Shown here: one piece after another, positions 49,623-53,238 of the stretch
Numbering within the stretch: position 1 is the first letter of the stretch
Layout of the letters: every line of letters begins with the position of its first letter
DNA from: Prevotellaceae bacterium
GTDB lineage: Bacteria > Bacteroidota > Bacteroidia > Bacteroidales > Paludibacteraceae
Assembly: GCA_031271465.1 (NCBI GenBank)
Contig: JAISVR010000029.1
Location: 1-53,238 of the forward strand
DNA: 53,238 nt
Direction of reading: 5' to 3'
Position numbers and translations under genes: made by a program
The notes under the pieces: generated by a model
What the model saw: the letters and a program-made list of their open reading frames with translations, nothing else
Told to the model about the DNA's origin: nothing
The model's database searches: none

Positions 49623-50543
49623 ATGAAAATATTAATTGCTACCGACAAACCATTTGCCAAAATAGCCGTAGATGGTATTCGCAAAGAAGTAGAAGCCGCC
49701 GGTTACGAATTGGCTTTACTCGAAAAATATACCGAAAAACAACAATTGCTCGATGCTGTTGCCGATGCTAACGCGGTGATTATCCGCAGCGATATTATTG
49801 ATGCTGAGGTACTGGCTGCCGCCAAAAACCTGAAAATCGTTGTGCGCGCCGGAGCGGGTTACGACAATGTTGATTTGGATGCCGCTACCAAAGCTGATGT
49901 TTGCGTGATGAACACGCCCGGACAAAATGCCAATGCCGTAGCCGAATTGGCTCTCGGCATGATGATTTATGCCGTGCGCAATATGTTTAACGGTACTTCG
50001 GGAACTGAATTATTGGGCAAAAAGCTCGGTATTCATGCCTACGGAAATGTAGGACGCAATGTAGCCCGTATTGCCAAAGGTTTCGGAATGGAGGTATATG
50101 CTTTCGACCCATTCTGCCCCGATGAGGTGATTGAAAAAGATGGTGTAAAACCGCTTGCTTCGGCAGAAGAGCTTTACAGCACCTGCCAAGTGGTTTCCCT
50201 GCATATCCCAGCTACTGCCGAAACAAAAAATTCTATCAACTTTGAGCTGTTAAACAAAATGCCCAAAGGCGCTTTACTTGCCAATACCGCCCGCAAAGAG
50301 GTGATTAATGAAGCGGATATGGAAAAACTGTTTGAAGCGCGCGCCGACTTTAAATATGTTACCGACATTATGCCGTCGAACCACGAAGCGATGAGCAAAT
50401 ATGCCGACCGCTATTTTTCAACTCCGAAAAAAATGGGGGCGCAAACAGCCGAGGCAAACATTAATGCCGGTATTGCTGCCGCCAAACAAATTGTGGATTT
50501 CTTCCAAACCGGAAACGAAAAATTCCGGGTAAATAAGAAATAA
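49623..50543 (+). CDS. serA: D-3-phosphoglycerate dehydrogenase, short form
   Basis: A 306-residue 2-hydroxyacid dehydrogenase without the C-terminal ACT domain of E. coli SerA. The NAD-binding Rossmann segment is KLGIHAYGNVGRNVARIAKG (about 140), the substrate-side motif VVRAGAGYDNVDLDAA is at about 75, and the catalytic arginine is in ANTARKEVINE (about 223); the catalytic His is probably in SNHEAMSKYADRYF (about 260). It oxidises 3-phosphoglycerate in the first step of serine synthesis. Pairing with serC supports the assignment. Lack of ACT suggests it is not serine-inhibited in the classical way. Confidence 0.93.
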   Translation: MKILIATDKPFAKIAVDGIRKEVEAAGYELALLEKYTEKQQLLDAVADANAVIIRSDIIDAEVLAAAKNLKIVVRAGAGYDNVDLDAATKADVCVMNTPGQNANAVAELALGMMIYAVRNMFNGTSGTELLGKKLGIHAYGNVGRNVARIAKGFGMEVYAFDPFCPDEVIEKDGVKPLASAEELYSTCQVVSLHIPATAETKNSINFELLNKMPKGALLANTARKEVINEADMEKLFEARADFKYVTDIMPSNHEAMSKYADRYFSTPKKMGAQTAEANINAGIAAAKQIVDFFQTGNEKFRVNKK

Positions 50544-50596
50544 TACGAACGACAAAGCAAACAACGAAGTTTCTTTCACTTTTCAGTTCTCGTATC

Positions 50597-50637
50597 CCTC
50601 TTATCGAAAACCTGTCGGTTTCGGTAAGAGGTTTTTT
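50597..50637 (+). terminator. Rho-independent terminator after serA
   Basis: A stem of about 15 bp (CCTCTTA...TAAGAGG with CGAAAACC/GGTTTCG, one bulged A) with a TGTC loop and a T6 tract, 54 bp after the serA stop. Confidence 0.88.
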
Positions 50638-50722
50638 GTGTTTGCCTGCCGGGATAAACGGCGCAAGGCAGGAAGCTTGCACCAACGACGGGTATTTTTT
50701 ATTTGGTATGCGCCTATACATC

Positions 50723-50855
50723 TAACCCCTCCCTCCTTCGGAGTACTCCCCTTTACAAAAGGGGAGATTTATGCACAACCTGCCCTATTGTACAAAAGCA
50801 ATGCTTGGGTAACATTGTCCTCTTTTAAAAGGGGACGAGCGAAGCGGAGGGGTTA
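50723..50855. repeat. Family B element, full copy (B4)
   Basis: 133 bp from TAACCCCTCC to GGAGGGGTTA, exact 10-bp inverted ends. Internal hairpins CCCCTTTACAAAAGGGG and CTCTTTTAAAAGGGG, and a conserved middle with TGCCCTATTGTACAA. Confidence 0.92.
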
Positions 50856-50867
50856 TACAAAGCTACA

Positions 50868-50914
50868 ATCATAGCCTCCAACATCCATAAGCTGCAGAGC
50901 AGCACAATAGTTAT
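50868..50914. repeat. Family C fragment (C3)
   Basis: AGCTGCAGAGCAGCACAATA followed by GTT is identical to part of the copy at 36957; a left end GCTACAA is present at 50868. Only part of the element remains. Confidence 0.65.
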
Positions 50915-50988
50915 TCTCGGGTATTTGTGCAGATAAAATTGTAAAAAAATGAGTAGTTCTCTCTATTGTATGAAAGAAAGTGTGCCTT

Positions 50989-50996
50989 TATCTTTG
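50989..50996 (+). promoter_or_regulatory. -7 box upstream of HU-like fragment
   Basis: TATCTTTG, 50 bp before the ATG at 51047; ATTG stands 20 bp upstream in place of TTTG. Confidence 0.55.
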
Positions 50997-51046
50997 CCGG
51001 GGAGAAAAATAACAGGAAATATTAACCTTAATCTAAGGTTACGGCT

Positions 51047-51181
51047 ATGGCTATTTTAGTAAACAAAGTGGAGCGCGGAAATCCGCAAAACAAAACAGCT
51101 CCGAAGAAAATTTACCCGAGTGTGAAATCAATCAGGTTAGTGCCCGAAAAGGAAAAAGAACAATTAAAGCACAAAAAATAA
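51047..51181 (+). CDS. 44-residue HU-like DNA-binding protein fragment or micro-protein
   Basis: The ORF begins MAILVNKVERGNPQNKTAPKK and ends in KEKEQLKHKK. Its first 38 or so residues follow, from memory, the N-terminus of the Bacteroidota HU-like family, in which a KVERGNPQNPTAPKKWY stretch opens a protein of about 120-150 residues. Here translation stops at 44 and nothing HU-like continues in any frame before the TetR gene. It still has a promoter -7 box and no internal damage. It could be a truncated pseudogene or a functional micro-protein. Confidence 0.6.
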   Translation: MAILVNKVERGNPQNKTAPKKIYPSVKSIRLVPEKEKEQLKHKK

Positions 51182-51235
51182 TGTTAAATTATCAAATTCC
51201 GGTCATTTATTTACCGCCCGTTAATTAAAATGCTT

Positions 51236-51243
51236 TATCTTTG
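51236..51243 (+). promoter_or_regulatory. -7 box of TetR-family regulator gene
   Basis: TATCTTTG, 30 bp before the ATG at 51274. It covers the alternative TTG start at 51241, which supports the ATG. Confidence 0.6.
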
Positions 51244-51273
51244 CGAAAAATTAATAAAGGTAAACTAAACAGT

Positions 51274-51882
51274 ATGAGCATCACAAACAAAGAAGAAATT
51301 ATGCGGCAAGCTGCCGTATTTTTCTTTCGTAAAGGCTATGAAAGCACCAATTTGAGCGAGATTGCCCAAGCAGTAAAAATACAGAAACCGGGCTTGTTTT
51401 TTCATTTCAAAAACAAGGAAGACCTGTATCACAAGGTAATCGACAAATACCTTATCGATGTGCAGTCGCCAAAACAGAAATTCGGCAAAATAGAAACGGT
51501 ATCATTGCAGGAGTTTATCGACTTTTATCTGCAAAAAGTTGAAGTAGCTATGCAGTTGGTTGCCCAAATTATCCAAAGCGGCGAAAAAACGGCTATTCAG
51601 TATTTCTTCTCGTCTCTCGAATGTTGCAGCCGGTACGACCGATGTGCACAGGCATTGTATGATTTCAATAAGGAAGAACTTGACATTTGGGAAAGCGTTA
51701 TACAGCACGCCCGGCAAACAGGCGAAATCCGCACCGATGTAAATCCGCGTGCCTTAGCCGAAAATTTCCGTTATGCGTTTTTGGGGATGTCGTATATGCT
51801 TTCGACAAACGGCGGGGTAAAAATCGACGAGCTGAAAGATTTATTTTATAATATTTATTCTAATGTTAAACTGACTAAGTAA
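51274..51882 (+). CDS. TetR/AcrR family transcriptional regulator
   Basis: A 202-residue protein starting MSITNKEEIMRQAAVFFFRK. The N-terminal helix-turn-helix is complete: GYESTNLSEIAQAVKIQKPG then LFFHFKNKEDLYHKVIDKY (about residues 20-58). The C-terminal all-helical ligand-binding domain (about 65-195) has no recognised ligand motif. TetR proteins usually repress a neighbouring gene or their own; the neighbour downstream is a surface protein gene, 73 bp away on the same strand. Confidence 0.92.
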   Translation: MSITNKEEIMRQAAVFFFRKGYESTNLSEIAQAVKIQKPGLFFHFKNKEDLYHKVIDKYLIDVQSPKQKFGKIETVSLQEFIDFYLQKVEVAMQLVAQIIQSGEKTAIQYFFSSLECCSRYDRCAQALYDFNKEELDIWESVIQHARQTGEIRTDVNPRALAENFRYAFLGMSYMLSTNGGVKIDELKDLFYNIYSNVKLTK

Positions 51883-51955
51883 CAAAACAATAATAAAAAC
51901 AAGCCCCGCAAGTGCCATACACCTGCGAAGCTCCAAAAAAGAAATAAGAATTATT

Positions 51956-53238
51956 ATGAAAAAATTAATATCCGTTTTAATAAGTCTGTTGTTTTCTGCG
52001 ACATTCCTTTCTGCCAAAACAATAGAAGTTACAAGCGGTGCTGACAGCGGTACAGGAACTTTAAGACAGGCAATAATTGATGCCAATGATGGCGATGAAA
52101 TTGTTTTTGCAGATAATGTGACTTCTATAACACTATCTATTGGTATAACAATAGAAAAGAACATTAGAATCACTGGGAACGCAACTTCTAAAACTACCAT
52201 TTCTGCTGATACCGGATTACGCCCCGATGATATCAACTATTATTTTGGTCATTTTTTCATACCCACGAATATTAAAGTAAGCTTTAATAATCTGATTCTG
52301 ACTAACGGCTATAATAAAACGAGTTGTGGTGGTGCTATACTTGCTTATGGCAGCCTTACAATAGATAATTGTTCTTTCATAAAGAATAGGTCAAAGTTAG
52401 GCGGTGCTATCTATTGTAGCGGTAGCAATGCGAACCTGACCGTAACTAACAGTATTTTTCAAGAAAATTATTCGGATGGAAGCGCAGGTGCAATTGGAAC
52501 AAGTGTAAATGCAACACTCGGTAATTGTAGTTTTATTAAAAATACTTGTAGTTATTTTAGTTATGGTGGTGCTATAGAAAATAGTGGAGCAGGAGATTTG
52601 AATATAAATAATTGTGTTTTTAAAGAGAATCAGTCAAATAAAGGCAGTGCAATTGCCAATGCTGCAAAATGTGTCATTACGAACAGTATTTTCAATAAAA
52701 ACAAGAATCACGACAACTTCGGAGTAATATACAATGAAGGCAGTTTAGCGGTAGCTACTCTCAATGTTCTAAATTCAACAATCGCGAATAATGGTTCAAT
52801 AGGCTTATATGTTGATGATATAACATCAGAGACCTCCTTGCAAAACAACATATTCTGGGGAAATACAGCCAATGATATACAGGTGAAAAATGGCAATAAT
52901 GGGGCAATTACTGCCTCACACAACCTCATTGGTGCAAGCAATACCGATTTAAGCGGAAACGGCAACCTTATCGGTGAAAATCCGCTTTTTGTTAATGCTG
53001 TAAATGGCGATTATAGTTTGCAAGCCGGCAGTCCGGCAATAAACGCAGGAAATAATACTTATCTTTCTTCTGAAATAACAGGTGATTTGTCCGGCGAGCC
53101 GCGTATTATCGGCAATACAGTAGATATGGGTGCGTATGAGTTTCAAAGCGTAACGGCATCTGATAAAAGCATTTCTGCCGATACTGATAAAATTCCTGTG
53201 GCGTATTACAGTGTGATGGGTATTAAACTTCAAAATGA
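51956..53238 (+). CDS. Secreted beta-helix surface protein, 3'-truncated by window end
   Basis: At least 427 residues, open to the last base. A signal peptide (MKKLISVLISLLFSATFLSA) precedes VTSGADSGTGTLRQAI, the N-terminal motif of choice-of-anchor-Q / right-handed beta-helix proteins. About eight coil repeats follow, each with a pattern like GGAILAYGSLTIDNCSF or GGAIYCSGSNANLTVTNSIF. After GDYSLQAGSPAINAGNN and DMGAYEFQ, a new domain starts (PVAYYSVMGIKLQN), which looks like the beginning of a T9SS type A sorting domain cut by the window end. Probably a cell-surface glycan-binding or adhesive protein. Confidence 0.85.
   Translation, partial: MKKLISVLISLLFSATFLSAKTIEVTSGADSGTGTLRQAIIDANDGDEIVFADNVTSITLSIGITIEKNIRITGNATSKTTISADTGLRPDDINYYFGHFFIPTNIKVSFNNLILTNGYNKTSCGGAILAYGSLTIDNCSFIKNRSKLGGAIYCSGSNANLTVTNSIFQENYSDGSAGAIGTSVNATLGNCSFIKNTCSYFSYGGAIENSGAGDLNINNCVFKENQSNKGSAIANAAKCVITNSIFNKNKNHDNFGVIYNEGSLAVATLNVLNSTIANNGSIGLYVDDITSETSLQNNIFWGNTANDIQVKNGNNGAITASHNLIGASNTDLSGNGNLIGENPLFVNAVNGDYSLQAGSPAINAGNNTYLSSEITGDLSGEPRIIGNTVDMGAYEFQSVTASDKSISADTDKIPVAYYSVMGIKLQN

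Overview
The window looks like a stretch of chromosome from a Bacteroidota member, most likely order Bacteroidales; I cannot name the genus. The signs are: promoters of the TTTG-N19-TAnnTTTG type in front of both tRNA genes and serC; almost no Shine-Dalgarno sequences; families that are typical of or confined to this phylum (DUF4831, PF14121 putative porin, Wzi-like capsule protein, HU-like/Ig protein, short-type SerA); and probable type IX secretion (T9SS) cargo with C-terminal sorting domains. Base composition is moderate, about 40% G+C by eye.

Layout. 1-5 kb: a PLP lyase cut by the window edge, an acidic protein, an AI-2E-family permease, a secreted protein, a YqeY-like protein and a tiny lipoprotein. 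5-10 kb: a large M16 peptidase and a reverse-strand run (lipoprotein, GNAT, VOC, DUF3795). 10-20 kb: metallophosphoesterase, outer-membrane-type protein, CDF metal exporter, purM, engB, sodium symporter, DUF4831 protein, POT peptide transporter, DegT aminotransferase. 20.6-21.1 kb: a 21-bp-periodic repeat array. 21-27 kb: Fe-alcohol dehydrogenase, DUF4143 ATPase with a double palindromic operator, YgjV-like protein, and a Wzi-Fic gene pair. 27-36.7 kb: hpt, a miniature PspC gene, adk, a GH28 pectinase, a PHP-glycosyltransferase fusion, a membrane protein, a Ppx/GppA protein and a putative porin. 36.7-46 kb: tRNA-Cys, a histidine kinase with no neighbouring response regulator, an HU/Ig protein, three exported surface proteins and MarC. 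46-53 kb: tRNA-Lys, ettA, serC-serA, a 44-residue HU-like fragment, a TetR regulator and a beta-helix surface protein cut by the window end.

Most genes are housekeeping (purines, serine, ribosome-associated GTPases) or cell-envelope genes. The two intact serine genes are adjacent; hpt, pspC and adk form a nucleotide-salvage run.

The most unusual content is non-coding. Three families of short palindromic, MITE-like elements are scattered between genes. Family A has a CGTCATTGCGAGG core and long terminal inverted repeats, family B is about 133 bp with GGAGGGGTTA ends, and family C is about 66 bp. One family-A copy supplies the stop codon of the Fic gene, another lies between the ettA promoter and its start codon, and a third is a four-unit array between two divergent genes. 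I saw no CRISPR array, prophage, rRNA operon, or transposase gene in the window.
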